A DNA stretch of 64,000 bases. Source: Tahibacter amnicola (GTDB taxonomy: Bacteria > Pseudomonadota > Gammaproteobacteria > Xanthomonadales > Rhodanobacteraceae). The translations under genes and the position numbers were made by a program. The notes beneath the pieces are model-generated. The model was given only the letters and a program-made list of their open reading frames with translations, was not told the origin of the DNA and made no database searches. Location: positions 2,753,001 to 2,817,000 of the forward strand of contig NZ_CP104694.1 of NCBI RefSeq assembly GCF_025398735.1, in the 5' to 3' direction. Numbering within the stretch: the first letter of the stretch is position 1; each line of letters begins with the position of its first letter. Shown piece after piece: positions 9,455-17,488 of this stretch.

Positions 9455-10519
9455 GTGGTTGGCGGCCATCGTGCTGCTTCTGCTCACATCGGCAGCAAGC
9501 CGGCGGGCTACGCCCTCGCCATCTTTGCCGTGTGCGTGGTGATCTATCTCGTCGCGGGTTCTATTCTTACCAGCCAGCCCCTCTGGAGCGTTTTCGGTGC
9601 ATCCGATGCGGCTGATCTGATCACGCACCCGGCATACGTCCTGGCCGTGGGATTCCTGCTGTTTGCCAGCAGTCGAGCGGCCAAGCGTGTGCCGAAGCAG
9701 CACGCCGACAGGGCGGTCGCCGGTATCGAATCCATCCTCAAAGGCGAAGACCGGCCGAGCGAGGAAGGGGCATCTCCGATGATGACCTTCCACGACGACG
9801 TGAATGCGTCCGCACGAAAAGCGTATGCGCTTGCAGTGCTGGGCTTGCTTCTGGGGTGGTATTGCACGCTCAACGTTGGCGGGAAGGTCACCAGCGTGGC
9901 GAAATCCTACGAGTGCAATCTCGATCTTCGGGTCGTTGCCTATTCGAAGGGGTTCATCGGAATTGGCCGCGACGGTAGCAGTCAGCTGGTTTTCACCAGG
10001 GATCCGGCGGCGTACCTGTGTGGCAAGGCGGAAGCAAAGCCGTCGGTTGCCACGCCGCCGCAGGTGGTCCAGGGGGATCCGAAGGGCGGCGCGGAAAAAG
10101 ACGGCTCGGGAAAACCGCCAGTTGCGGACAAAGCCAGTCCGGATGGCAGGAAAGCGCCCGATGACGGTAGCAAGCCGGTCGGCCAGGCGCCGAAACCCGC
10201 TCCGATCACCGTGATTGAGTTGGCAGGGTGCAGTCAGACACCGCCCTCAGCCAGGTGTGCCCTCACTCCGATGGCTGACGCGTTGACGCGCCTTACCGAG
10301 CGTGCCGATGCCGTGGACGCGCACCTGCAGGATCTCAAGGGAGTGACGACCCGGCAGCTCGACGCGCAGGGTGTCGCGCTGGCATCCATACAGAAGTCGA
10401 CGAACGGAATGTTCAAGTCCATGACGGAGCAGCGCTCACAGAACATCTTTCAGCATGCGGCCGAGAAGCTGACGGGCAGGAAGAAGGGGGCTACGGGCGA
10501 TGACGTGCCGGTCAAGTAG
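9455..10519 (+). CDS. membrane protein with proline/lysine-rich linker, 354 aa
   Basis: Unrecognised inner-membrane protein. Three hydrophobic segments are visible in the first half (YALAIFAVCVVIYLVAGSIL, then around AYVLAVGFLLFASS and YALAVLGLLLGWYCTL). A low-complexity linker rich in Pro, Lys, Gly and Asp follows, then a helical C-terminal part that looks like a short coiled coil (ALTRLTERADAVDAHLQDL) and a basic tail. The start is a GTG at 9455 without a strong ribosome binding site, so the N-terminus is uncertain. The gene begins 34 bases after the Ser/Thr kinase and may be its partner or substrate; that is inference from position only. Confidence 0.65.
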   Translation: MVGGHRAASAHIGSKPAGYALAIFAVCVVIYLVAGSILTSQPLWSVFGASDAADLITHPAYVLAVGFLLFASSRAAKRVPKQHADRAVAGIESILKGEDRPSEEGASPMMTFHDDVNASARKAYALAVLGLLLGWYCTLNVGGKVTSVAKSYECNLDLRVVAYSKGFIGIGRDGSSQLVFTRDPAAYLCGKAEAKPSVATPPQVVQGDPKGGAEKDGSGKPPVADKASPDGRKAPDDGSKPVGQAPKPAPITVIELAGCSQTPPSARCALTPMADALTRLTERADAVDAHLQDLKGVTTRQLDAQGVALASIQKSTNGMFKSMTEQRSQNIFQHAAEKLTGRKKGATGDDVPVK

Positions 10520-10553
10520 GTTCCCGGTGGAACCCTGCGGATATATTGAGCTG

Positions 10554-10579
10554 CTGGACCTCCGTTTGTGGAGGTCCAG
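10554..10579. terminator. perfect 10-bp hairpin between convergent genes
   Basis: CTGGACCTCC and GGAGGTCCAG pair perfectly around the loop GTTTGT. The hairpin lies between a + gene ending at 10519 and a - gene ending at 10592, so it can serve both. There is no T-tract. The same GTTTGT loop occurs in the hairpin at 47900-47931. Confidence 0.65.
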
Positions 10580-10591
10580 GTGCGTTGGCGC

Positions 10592-11149
10592 TTAGTTGCC
10601 TATGGCAATCTTTACACCGTGAACAGCCGTGTCGGCTCGAACGACGACAAACAGCGGTGTGTCGCCCCCGTCGTTCTCAATGATGCAAAGCTCATCGCTG
10701 CCGGTGCGATAAGGACGGCAAGTAAAGTCGTCTTGCGTCGGAATGAAACCCTGGCCAATGTAGAGATCCGCGTCTCCGTCCTCGCCGGTGAGCCTTACCT
10801 TCACACTGGTTGCCTGTGTGGGAAGGCGTAGCGAGTACGTTTGCGTCGCGCCTGCCGGCAGGTTGCCTGGCAACACGTGCGTCGCGCCTGCTGACAAGGG
10901 CGTGATTTCGCTGCGCTCGCGGATCTGGAATCCCGACTGTTGCAGTACCTGGATGTCCGAAGTGTTCGCGGGTAAACGGACCGACGACGTAGTGTGTTGG
11001 ACATTGAGTGCAGGAAACGCGGCAAGAAGTGTCTGAAGCTCCTGCGCGTTCCGGTAGGGCACCGTGATCTGGAATTCCATCATCCCTTGTGCGGCAGCGC
11101 CGGTCGCGCCGGCGGCCATGCCCAGGCCAAGTATCCATTTCTGCAACAT
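10592..11149 (-). CDS. secreted protein with C-terminal PPC domain
   Basis: Exported protein of 185 aa. A signal peptide (about residues 1-21, ending near GAAAQ) is followed by an uncharacterised region of about 75 residues. The second half is a pre-peptidase C-terminal (PPC) domain: the DGDADLYIGQGF core and a CRPYRTGSDELC disulfide loop closely match the two PPC repeats of the protease at 18442-21810. PPC domains are normally removed from, or help localise, secreted proteases. Here one stands without any protease domain, so the protein may be a binding partner or a free adhesion module. It is divergent from the hydrolase gene starting at 11344. Confidence 0.8.
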   Translation of the reverse strand: MLQKWILGLGMAAGATGAAAQGMMEFQITVPYRNAQELQTLLAAFPALNVQHTTSSVRLPANTSDIQVLQQSGFQIRERSEITPLSAGATHVLPGNLPAGATQTYSLRLPTQATSVKVRLTGEDGDADLYIGQGFIPTQDDFTCRPYRTGSDELCIIENDGGDTPLFVVVRADTAVHGVKIAIGN

Positions 11150-11343
11150 CAGGTGGGTCCTTTCGGTAGGTGATTGGTCTGGGCGGCACCCGCCCGGTCC
11201 AGGACGGAGGCGTCCTGGAGGCTATTCGACGCAATACGACCAGCAGTTCCCTACCCTGAGGGACGCCGTGCTCCCAGCGCCCATTGCGCTGGCCGAATGC
11301 AGCTGGACTATCATCCCCTGTCGTCCCTCTGCCGGAAGCCGCT

Positions 11344-12219
11344 GTGCGCCACGCGATCGCCAAGACAATGCTGGTACTTCTCTCGATAGCGCATATCCCG
11401 ACGTCGGCGGGGAGCGCTGTCGACGGCCTGGTGGCGCGCAATGCCGTTCTCGATGAGGCGGCTGACAAGGCAGCGCAGGAACGGCTCAATCAGGTGTCGT
11501 CCCGCTTCGTGGCAGAGGAATTCGAGGGGAAGGCGGGTGTCTTGCGCTATCGCATGCTGAGCCCGCAGACGATGTCTGGTGAGCATCCTTTGGTCGTGGT
11601 GTTGCACGGCTCTGGTGGCATCGGGCTGGATGACAAGGCACCGGTCGGCGCGCTCGCCCACTCCTGGGAACTGCCGGAGATTGCCAAGGCATTTCCGGCT
11701 TACGTCGTCATGCCGCTGGCGCCGGCTCGTACAGCGGTCTACACCCCCGATGCCAGCGGTGTTGCGGTAGCCACACAAGGTCCGGCGTTCGCGGCTGTCG
11801 TTGAATTGATCAACCACCTGGTTGTGCGGCTGCCGGTTGACCGTTCGCGCATCTATGTCGTGGGCTGGTCGATGGGCGGTTCCGCTGCGCTGCAGATGTT
11901 GACGCTGGACCAGCCGCGCATCGCTGCCGCGATGGCGTTCTCTCCGGTAGCGCCATCCCAGGATGTGCTACCCCGGCCGATTCCGCTGACCGTCGTCCAC
12001 GGTACTGAAGACACGGAGAATGCCTATGCTCCCACCCTGGCCTGGTGCCGAGCGTACGCGGCGGGTGGCGCAGCGGTCACTCACGTCAGCTATTCAGGAA
12101 TGGGGCACCGGCTACCGATGGATCTGTTGGCATCGCCGGAATGGCGCCGGTGGTTGTTCGCGCAAGGCGTGACTATGCAGGACGAACGGGAGCCCGTTGC
12201 AGTTCCGGCGCACCCCTAG
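11344..12219 (+). CDS. secreted alpha/beta hydrolase (dienelactone hydrolase/esterase-like)
   Basis: Predicted exported serine hydrolase. The nucleophile elbow is GWSMGG with S176; the fold also shows VVVLHGSGG (oxyanion hole), an acid candidate in VHGTEDTENA and a histidine in YSGMGHRLP. The GTG at 11344 is preceded by GGAAG at 11334-11338 with a 5-base spacer and starts a signal-like stretch (MLVLLSIAHIPTSAGSA), so it is preferred to an in-frame ATG at 11284. The overall pattern resembles poly(3-hydroxybutyrate) depolymerase-like or phospholipase/carboxylesterase enzymes; the substrate cannot be told. Its last bases overlap a small reading frame on the other strand. Confidence 0.8.
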   Translation: MRHAIAKTMLVLLSIAHIPTSAGSAVDGLVARNAVLDEAADKAAQERLNQVSSRFVAEEFEGKAGVLRYRMLSPQTMSGEHPLVVVLHGSGGIGLDDKAPVGALAHSWELPEIAKAFPAYVVMPLAPARTAVYTPDASGVAVATQGPAFAAVVELINHLVVRLPVDRSRIYVVGWSMGGSAALQMLTLDQPRIAAAMAFSPVAPSQDVLPRPIPLTVVHGTEDTENAYAPTLAWCRAYAAGGAAVTHVSYSGMGHRLPMDLLASPEWRRWLFAQGVTMQDEREPVAVPAHP

Positions 12220-12361
12220 TTGTGCGAGTAGGTAATCAGCGCGTTCAGATCGGGAAAGAACTTCATGGCCTCGATGGTGATGCCCTCCGAGAAGTCGCAC
12301 GTTTCGACAATCACTTCGGGGATTGCATCGCGGCACCGCCTACCTCCGTGCCAAATCGCAT
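12216..12361 (-). pseudogene. possible frameshifted small gene
   Basis: The lower strand from about 12330 down to a TAG at 12218-12216 encodes a protein-like tail (AIPEVIVETCDFSEGITIEA then MKFFPDLNALITYSHN), but its frame has no start codon. An ATG at 12361-12359 opens a different frame (MRFGTEVGGAAMQSP) that stops early. One extra C in the CCCC run near 12325 would join the two into a 48-aa protein. This could be a real frameshift, an assembly error, or chance. Confidence 0.3.
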
Positions 12362-12424
12362 TCCTGCGAATGTGACGGCGTCACATAAAGGCATAAATAT
12401 ACTGGGTGGCCTGAGTCTGTCGCG

Positions 12425-12892
12425 CTAGATGAGCATCGGCACCATCGACAGCACGATGGCGACGAACGAGGTGATCAATGCATGGCAAAATGCCACGCGA
12501 CGTGCTGGCCACGGATCGATTTGCCGAACCACCGCCATGACCTCGTTCATGAGGGGAGGGTTTGAAACGCCGGCAGCTACCTTCACTGCACGCGCGGACA
12601 GGTACGCTTCGTGTTGCGCCAGGTAAACCAGACGCCCATTCGGAAGGGCAAAGAGAAGAAACCCGCTGAACAGGAACATCGAGAGTTCCGGGCTCTTGGC
12701 CGCCACGACTACAGCGGTTCCGCCGGTCAGCCAAAGGTAATTCCACAGCTTGTGCACGTTGTCGACCTGCCTGTAGTGCAGTCCGATCAGGTCATTGAGG
12801 GACAGCGCGGGTTTGGGCTCCTCGCCGCGCGCTCCGGGTGCCGGGCTTGCGCCCGTAGCCGGTTCCGTGACCGGCGTGCTGACCGTACTCAT
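12425..12892 (-). CDS. small membrane protein, 155 aa
   Basis: Unrecognised inner-membrane protein. A disordered N-terminus rich in Pro, Ala and Glu is followed by three hydrophobic segments (around NYLWLTGGTAVVVAA, MFLFSGFLLFALP and ALITSFVAIVLSMVPMLI). Between the second and third lies an amphipathic region ending in VVRQIDPWPARR. GAGGAA lies upstream of the ATG on the lower strand. The C-terminus ends in the last membrane helix. It shares orientation with the O-methyltransferase gene 135 bases upstream. Confidence 0.7.
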   Translation of the reverse strand: MSTVSTPVTEPATGASPAPGARGEEPKPALSLNDLIGLHYRQVDNVHKLWNYLWLTGGTAVVVAAKSPELSMFLFSGFLLFALPNGRLVYLAQHEAYLSARAVKVAAGVSNPPLMNEVMAVVRQIDPWPARRVAFCHALITSFVAIVLSMVPMLI

Positions 12893-13027
12893 GGGCGGTT
12901 CCTCGTGAAAGTGTGCGCTGCGAACTAGCCAGCTGTCGCGACCGCAGCATCCCTCTCTGTGTCCGCCGTTGAATTTCCGCTGAAGTGGCCCGCGCGGCCT
13001 GGCGGCGGCGCGGGCCGGTGAGCGGCG

Positions 13028-13690
13028 TCACGCAATCCGGATCGACACCTCCACATCCTCATCAAACGGTATCGACAGATATCCCGCCGACGGCGAGCGT
13101 ACGCGTTCGAGGAACTCCGGGCTGTAGTCGGCATTGTCCGCGACAATGATCGCACCGGGGCGCAGTCGGCTCTCCACCAGGGCGAGGATTTCCGGATACA
13201 ACGCCTTTGCGCCATCAAGCAGAAGCAGGTCGATCGACTCCGGCAGGTCGGTGCGCAAGGTCTGCAGCGCATCGCCTTCGCGAATCTCGACGAGGTCAGC
13301 CAGGCCGCCGGCGATGAGATTTTCCCGCGCACGAACCACCTTGCCAGGCTCGAACTCCGTCGTGACTACGCGACCGCCACCATTGTCGCGCAGCGCCGCG
13401 GCCAGATGCAGGGTGGAGAGTCCGAACGAGGTGCCGAACTCGATGATGCTGCGCGCGCTGCTGCCGCGCGCCAGCAGGTAGAGCAGGGTACCGGTCCGAC
13501 GGGAAACGGCAAGGGGGAAATCCTTCAGGCGGGCATAGAACGCGAGGTAGTCGGTCTTGCTCCGCATCAGCGCCTCGTGGTTGCCGACGAGGTCGGCGAG
13601 TGCCGGATCCGTCGCCGGCGACGCGGCATCGGCCTCCGTGAACAAGCGATCGAGAAGCGGCGCCAGGGGCGCAATCGTCAGTGTGGTCAT
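13028..13690 (-). CDS. class I SAM-dependent O-methyltransferase
   Basis: Predicted methyltransferase of the caffeoyl-CoA/catechol O-methyltransferase type (COG4122). The SAM-binding motif I is IIEFGTSFGLSTLHLAAAL; motif II is VVTTEFEP; IDLLLLDGAK and IIVADNADY give the metal-binding acidic positions typical of the family. Length (220 aa) is normal. The start at 13690 (MTTLTIAPLAPLLDRLF) has AGGA just upstream; the longer frame to 13828 would run into the promoter region of the divergent TetR gene. The pairing with a divergent TetR regulator suggests that the regulator controls this enzyme, perhaps in response to a phenolic compound; that is inference. Confidence 0.85.
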   Translation of the reverse strand: MTTLTIAPLAPLLDRLFTEADAASPATDPALADLVGNHEALMRSKTDYLAFYARLKDFPLAVSRRTGTLLYLLARGSSARSIIEFGTSFGLSTLHLAAALRDNGGGRVVTTEFEPGKVVRARENLIAGGLADLVEIREGDALQTLRTDLPESIDLLLLDGAKALYPEILALVESRLRPGAIIVADNADYSPEFLERVRSPSAGYLSIPFDEDVEVSIRIA

Positions 13691-13738
13691 GGTCAATTCC
13701 TGGTTGGGGTAGGCGCCTTTCCCGGCGCCGACGTAGAA

Positions 13739-13762
13739 TGTGACGGATTCGTCAGGTTCACA
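13739..13762. promoter_or_regulatory. nested palindrome, candidate TetR operator
   Basis: In the 92-base gap between the divergent O-methyltransferase and TetR genes, TGTGA (13739-13743) and TCACA (13758-13762) bracket an inner inverted repeat TGACG-GATT-CGTCA (13741-13754). Its size and location fit an autoregulatory TetR-family site. Confidence 0.45.
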
Positions 13763-13782
13763 ATTCGCATTCCCCGGGCCCC

Positions 13783-14415
13783 ATGAACGACCGCCGAAAA
13801 CCGAAGATTTCCCTGCGAAAACAGCCAAAACAGGCGCGCTCGAACGAACTGGTGAGTGTCATTCTGGAAGCGGCAGTTCAGGTTTTGGCCAAGGAAGGCG
13901 CGACGCGCTTCACGACAGCGCGCGTGGCCGAGAAGGCGGGGGTCAGCGTCGGATCGGTGTACCAGTACTTCCCGAACAAGGCCGCAATCCTGTTCCGGCT
14001 GCAGAGCGACGAATGGCGCCAGACATCGGAGCTGCTGCAAGGCATTCTCAAGGACGCCTCCAAGCCACCGCTGGAGCGGCTGCGCAGCCTGGTCCATGCC
14101 TTCATTCGCTCCGAATGCGACGAAGCGGCCATCCGCGGGGCCCTCGACGACGCGGCGCCGCTCTACCGCCACGCACCCGAGGCGCAGGCCGCGAAGGCCT
14201 CCGGGCAACGTGCCATGGATGCCTTCATGGCGGAGGCGCTGCCCAACGCGTCAGAGCTGGCGCGCGCACTGGCAGGCGATCTGATCACCAGCACCCTGAC
14301 TGCCGTCGGCAAGGAATTTTCGGAAACACCGCGGAGCAAGGCCGAGATTGCGCGCTATGCCCAGGCCATGTCCGACATGTTCTGCGCGTACCTGCAGCAA
14401 CAGGCAAAGGGCTGA
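13783..14415 (+). CDS. TetR-family transcriptional regulator
   Basis: DNA-binding repressor. The N-terminal helix-turn-helix is typical: VILEAAVQVLAKEG, then FTTARVAEKAGVSVGSVYQYF. The C-terminal ligand-binding part (about residues 75-210) is helical and not recognisable in detail. A very basic N-terminal extension (KPKISLRKQPKQARS) precedes the domain. No good ribosome binding site precedes the ATG at 13783, which lies in a GC-rich run. It is transcribed away from the O-methyltransferase gene, with a palindromic candidate operator between them, so it probably represses both itself and the methyltransferase. Confidence 0.9.
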   Translation: MNDRRKPKISLRKQPKQARSNELVSVILEAAVQVLAKEGATRFTTARVAEKAGVSVGSVYQYFPNKAAILFRLQSDEWRQTSELLQGILKDASKPPLERLRSLVHAFIRSECDEAAIRGALDDAAPLYRHAPEAQAAKASGQRAMDAFMAEALPNASELARALAGDLITSTLTAVGKEFSETPRSKAEIARYAQAMSDMFCAYLQQQAKG

Positions 14416-14529
14416 CGAGGCAATTACGATGCGGCGACCGCGACATGTCACCGGTTTTCCTGGTTTGCCCGCTCTACCCGCACTGCGCTATGGGTCCAGT
14501 CCCGCTTCTTTGCCATCGGACGGACAGCC

Positions 14530-16074
14530 ATGACCCATCAGGAAACGCGTGTTGATCTGCTGGTGGTTGGCGGTGGCGTCAACGGCGCGGCGATTGCCCG
14601 TGACGCCATCGGGCGCGGGCTTTCCGTACTGCTTTGTGAAAAAGACGACATTGCCGCGCACACGTCCAGCGCCAGCACCAAACTCATCCATGGTGGCCTG
14701 CGTTACCTGGAACACCAGGAGTTTGCACTGGTGGCCAAGTCCCTCGCCGAGCGTAAACGCCTGCTGGATACCGCGCCACACATCATCTGGCCGCAAGGCT
14801 TCATCCTGCCGCACCAGTCGCACCTGCGCCCCGCCTGGATGATTCGTGCAGGACTGTTCCTGTACGACCGGCTCGGCGGCTGGCCGGATCGCCGTCTTCC
14901 CGGCTCACGCGCCGTCGACCTGCGTGCACACCCTTCGGGCGTGCCACTGCGTGACAGCCTGGTTCGCGGATTCCAGTATTCCGACGCCTGCGTGCTCGAT
15001 ACCCGCCTGGCGGTGCTCAACGCGCTGGATGCGGCGGAACGCGGCGCCACGGTGCTGACGCACACCGCCTGTATCGCGGCGCGGCGCGACCAGGCGCACT
15101 GGCACGCCGATCTGCGCAGTGACGATGGCGTCATGCACAGCGTGACTGCGCGCGCGCTCGTCAACGCCACGGGGCCGTGGGCCACTCGCTTTCTCGATGG
15201 TCCGGCGCAGTTGCCGCATTCGCATCAGGTTCGCCTGGTGAAGGGTAGTCATGTTCTCGTACCCGCGCTGTTCGGGCACGAGTACGCCTACATCTTCCAG
15301 CAGCCCGACCGTCGCTTCGTGTTCGCCATTCCGTACGACGGTGATTTCACGCTGATCGGCACCACCGATGTGGAGTTTCACGGCGATCCCGCGGATGTGC
15401 GCGTCGACGACGACGAAGTCGCCTATCTGTGCGAAGCGGCCTCGCGCTATTTCAAGCAAGCCGTATTGCCACAGGCGGTGGTCTGGCGCTACAGCGGTGT
15501 GCGGCCGCTGGTGGAGGACAGGAGCGCGCGTGCTTCGGAGATCACCCGCGACTATGTGCTCCCCTTCGATGGCAGTGCCGCCCCCATCCTGACCGTGCTC
15601 GGTGGCAAGATCACCACGTCACGCAGGCTGGCCGAAGAAGCCGTCAATACGCTGAGTCGCGCCTTGGGGGTGACGCGTCCTGCCTGGACCGGCGGGGCGC
15701 CATTACCCGGTGGCGACCTGCCCGGGCGCGATTTCCACGCCTTCGCCGCGGACTTCGCGCGCCGTCACGCGTGGCTCCCCGCGCCATTGGCCCTGCGTCT
15801 GTGCCGCCACTACGGCACGCGCGCCAGCCGTATCCTGCGTGATGCCACGACGGTGACCGATCTGGGCGAACACTTCGGCGCCGGCCTGTATGCCGCCGAA
15901 GTGGACTACCTGGTGGACGTCGAATGGGCCCGCCACGCCGACGATATCCTCTGGCGCCGCACAAGGCTGGGGTTGCGCATGGATGCATCGGGGCAGCAAC
16001 GACTGCGGGATCACCTTCAGGACCGCCAGCCCGTGCGGCACGCGCGCGTGACGCGAGCACCCCATGTACTTTGA
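14530..16074 (+). CDS. glpD: aerobic glycerol-3-phosphate dehydrogenase
   Basis: FAD-dependent oxidation of sn-glycerol 3-phosphate to dihydroxyacetone phosphate at the inner membrane, passing electrons to quinone. The N-terminal dinucleotide-binding motif is LLVVGGGVNGAAIARDA; the family signature STKLIHGGLRYLE is intact; ALVNATGPWA and LTVLGGKITTSR are further conserved blocks. Length (514 aa) is normal. The C-terminal DAO_C domain is present. The usual partners glpK and glpF are not in the window. The final codons overlap the next gene by 11 bases, so the two are probably translated together. Confidence 0.95.
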   Translation: MTHQETRVDLLVVGGGVNGAAIARDAIGRGLSVLLCEKDDIAAHTSSASTKLIHGGLRYLEHQEFALVAKSLAERKRLLDTAPHIIWPQGFILPHQSHLRPAWMIRAGLFLYDRLGGWPDRRLPGSRAVDLRAHPSGVPLRDSLVRGFQYSDACVLDTRLAVLNALDAAERGATVLTHTACIAARRDQAHWHADLRSDDGVMHSVTARALVNATGPWATRFLDGPAQLPHSHQVRLVKGSHVLVPALFGHEYAYIFQQPDRRFVFAIPYDGDFTLIGTTDVEFHGDPADVRVDDDEVAYLCEAASRYFKQAVLPQAVVWRYSGVRPLVEDRSARASEITRDYVLPFDGSAAPILTVLGGKITTSRRLAEEAVNTLSRALGVTRPAWTGGAPLPGGDLPGRDFHAFAADFARRHAWLPAPLALRLCRHYGTRASRILRDATTVTDLGEHFGAGLYAAEVDYLVDVEWARHADDILWRRTRLGLRMDASGQQRLRDHLQDRQPVRHARVTRAPHVL

Positions 16075-16450
16075 AGACCTGTCGCTTTGCGTCGAGAAGG
16101 ACAATGTGCCACGCAACTGCCGCTTTATGCTGCGGTCATCCCGTCTCGAAGAGGCCCTGCGTGCGGTGGCGATCACGACGGACGTCCCGCTCAGGCAGAC
16201 GCTCGGCCCCTCCTTCTTTTCAGCGGATTTCTGGCCGCCCGGCAACGTACCTCACGAACGCTCTTACATCGTGTCCGGCACCGTGGATGCGGTACGGGTG
16301 AAACCAGCGCGTGAGTTCGTCGAGACGTCGGTCCTCCCGGCGTTCATCCAGTGGGCGCAGGATCTCCTCGCACTTCCGTTGAATTCACCGGTCCGTCGCA
16401 CCAAACAGGTGTTCTGTCGCGAATTCGAAGGGCGCCGTCCTCGCTCTTGA
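16064..16450 (+). CDS. hypothetical protein coupled to glpD, 128 aa
   Basis: Unrecognised soluble protein whose ATG at 16064 lies inside the last codons of glpD (11-base overlap in another frame), a layout typical of translational coupling. It begins MYFEDLSLCVEKDNVPRNCR and has no signal peptide. The sequence mixes aromatic, basic and proline residues (FFSADFWPPGNVPHERSYIV), suggesting a compact alpha/beta fold. The C-terminus is strongly basic (REFEGRRPRS). A function linked to glycerol phosphate metabolism is possible only by position. Confidence 0.6.
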   Translation: MYFEDLSLCVEKDNVPRNCRFMLRSSRLEEALRAVAITTDVPLRQTLGPSFFSADFWPPGNVPHERSYIVSGTVDAVRVKPAREFVETSVLPAFIQWAQDLLALPLNSPVRRTKQVFCREFEGRRPRS

Positions 16451-16537
16451 GTGCGCGTGGTATGCCACCACGTCGAGTCACCGTCCATTGGCGAGACGAC
16501 TTGAACGGCGGCTATGTCCATGCATGGGGGAGTGAGG

Positions 16538-17488
16538 GTGATCACGGTCTATCAATTGCGCTGGTCGCACTACGTCGAGAAGGTGCGCCTGGCGCTCGCG
16601 TATATGCGGCTTCCGTTCAGCGTCGTCGACATCGATGCCTTTCGGAAAGACGCTTTTGCCGGGCGTGTCAAACCGGCGCATCTGCCGACGTTTACGGTGC
16701 CGGCCATCCACGACGCGCGCACCAGCGCGTTCGTGATGGATTCCACGCCCATCCTCCACTATCTGGCCGACACCTATCCCGATGCACCGAAGCTCTTTCC
16801 GGGCGACGCAGCCAATCGCGAACGCATTCAACGTCGACTGATCGAGTTCGATACCACGCTGGCGCTTTGCGCCCGCCGCTTTGGCTATACACAGGTCATT
16901 CTGGAATGCCCGGAACTGCTGACAGAACTGTTCCTTCCCCATCGGAGCGCGGTATTTCGTTGGCCGCTGGTGCGCAGCGTGACAGGGCATCTTCTCGGCA
17001 TGGTGCTGAGCAAGCGATTTGATTTCCATCGCAGTGACGAGCGCGGGCTCTACGAAGCCCTGGAGCAGTGGTTGCTGACTCTGGCCGTCGAGCTGGACCA
17101 GCGCGAATTTGTGGTGGGCGCCGCGTTTTCCGCGGCGGATATTGCGCTGGCCGCGCAGCTTCGTCCCCTGACTATCGTGCCGTACTTTCGCGAACATCCG
17201 CGCCTGCAGGGGCTATTCGCGCGGCACGAGGCCGTGACCGCATCGCTGGGCGGCGAACGTTTTGCCTATGAACGGGCGATTGAACAGGCGCGCTTGCGAC
17301 GCCCGCCGTTCCGTCGCCGGTCGCTGGCGGGCAAGGGCAATCTGCCCACCGCGGGTACCAGCGACCTCGCGGTCAACGACCAGCGATCTGTGTGGGACTG
17401 GGGCATGTTTGCCATGCCGTGGCACTACATCGTGCGCCTGCGACGCAACCGGAAGCGGTCTGCGCAGGCGAGCGACGGATGGCGATGA
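16538..17488 (+). CDS. glutathione S-transferase family protein
   Basis: Two-domain GST-like protein of about 316 aa. The N-terminal thioredoxin fold starts VITVYQLRWSHYVEKVRLAL, where the Ser of WSHY is the likely catalytic or glutathione-contacting residue; VPAI and DSTPILHYLADTYP are the cis-Pro and gamma-Glu binding blocks. A helical C-terminal domain follows (FVVGAAFSAADIALAAQL). GGGGGAG at 16526-16532 sits 5 bases before the GTG at 16538, so that start is preferred to ATGs at 16514 and 16520. It is longer than common GSTs because of a basic C-terminal tail of about 70 residues. Confidence 0.85.
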   Translation: MITVYQLRWSHYVEKVRLALAYMRLPFSVVDIDAFRKDAFAGRVKPAHLPTFTVPAIHDARTSAFVMDSTPILHYLADTYPDAPKLFPGDAANRERIQRRLIEFDTTLALCARRFGYTQVILECPELLTELFLPHRSAVFRWPLVRSVTGHLLGMVLSKRFDFHRSDERGLYEALEQWLLTLAVELDQREFVVGAAFSAADIALAAQLRPLTIVPYFREHPRLQGLFARHEAVTASLGGERFAYERAIEQARLRRPPFRRRSLAGKGNLPTAGTSDLAVNDQRSVWDWGMFAMPWHYIVRLRRNRKRSAQASDGWR

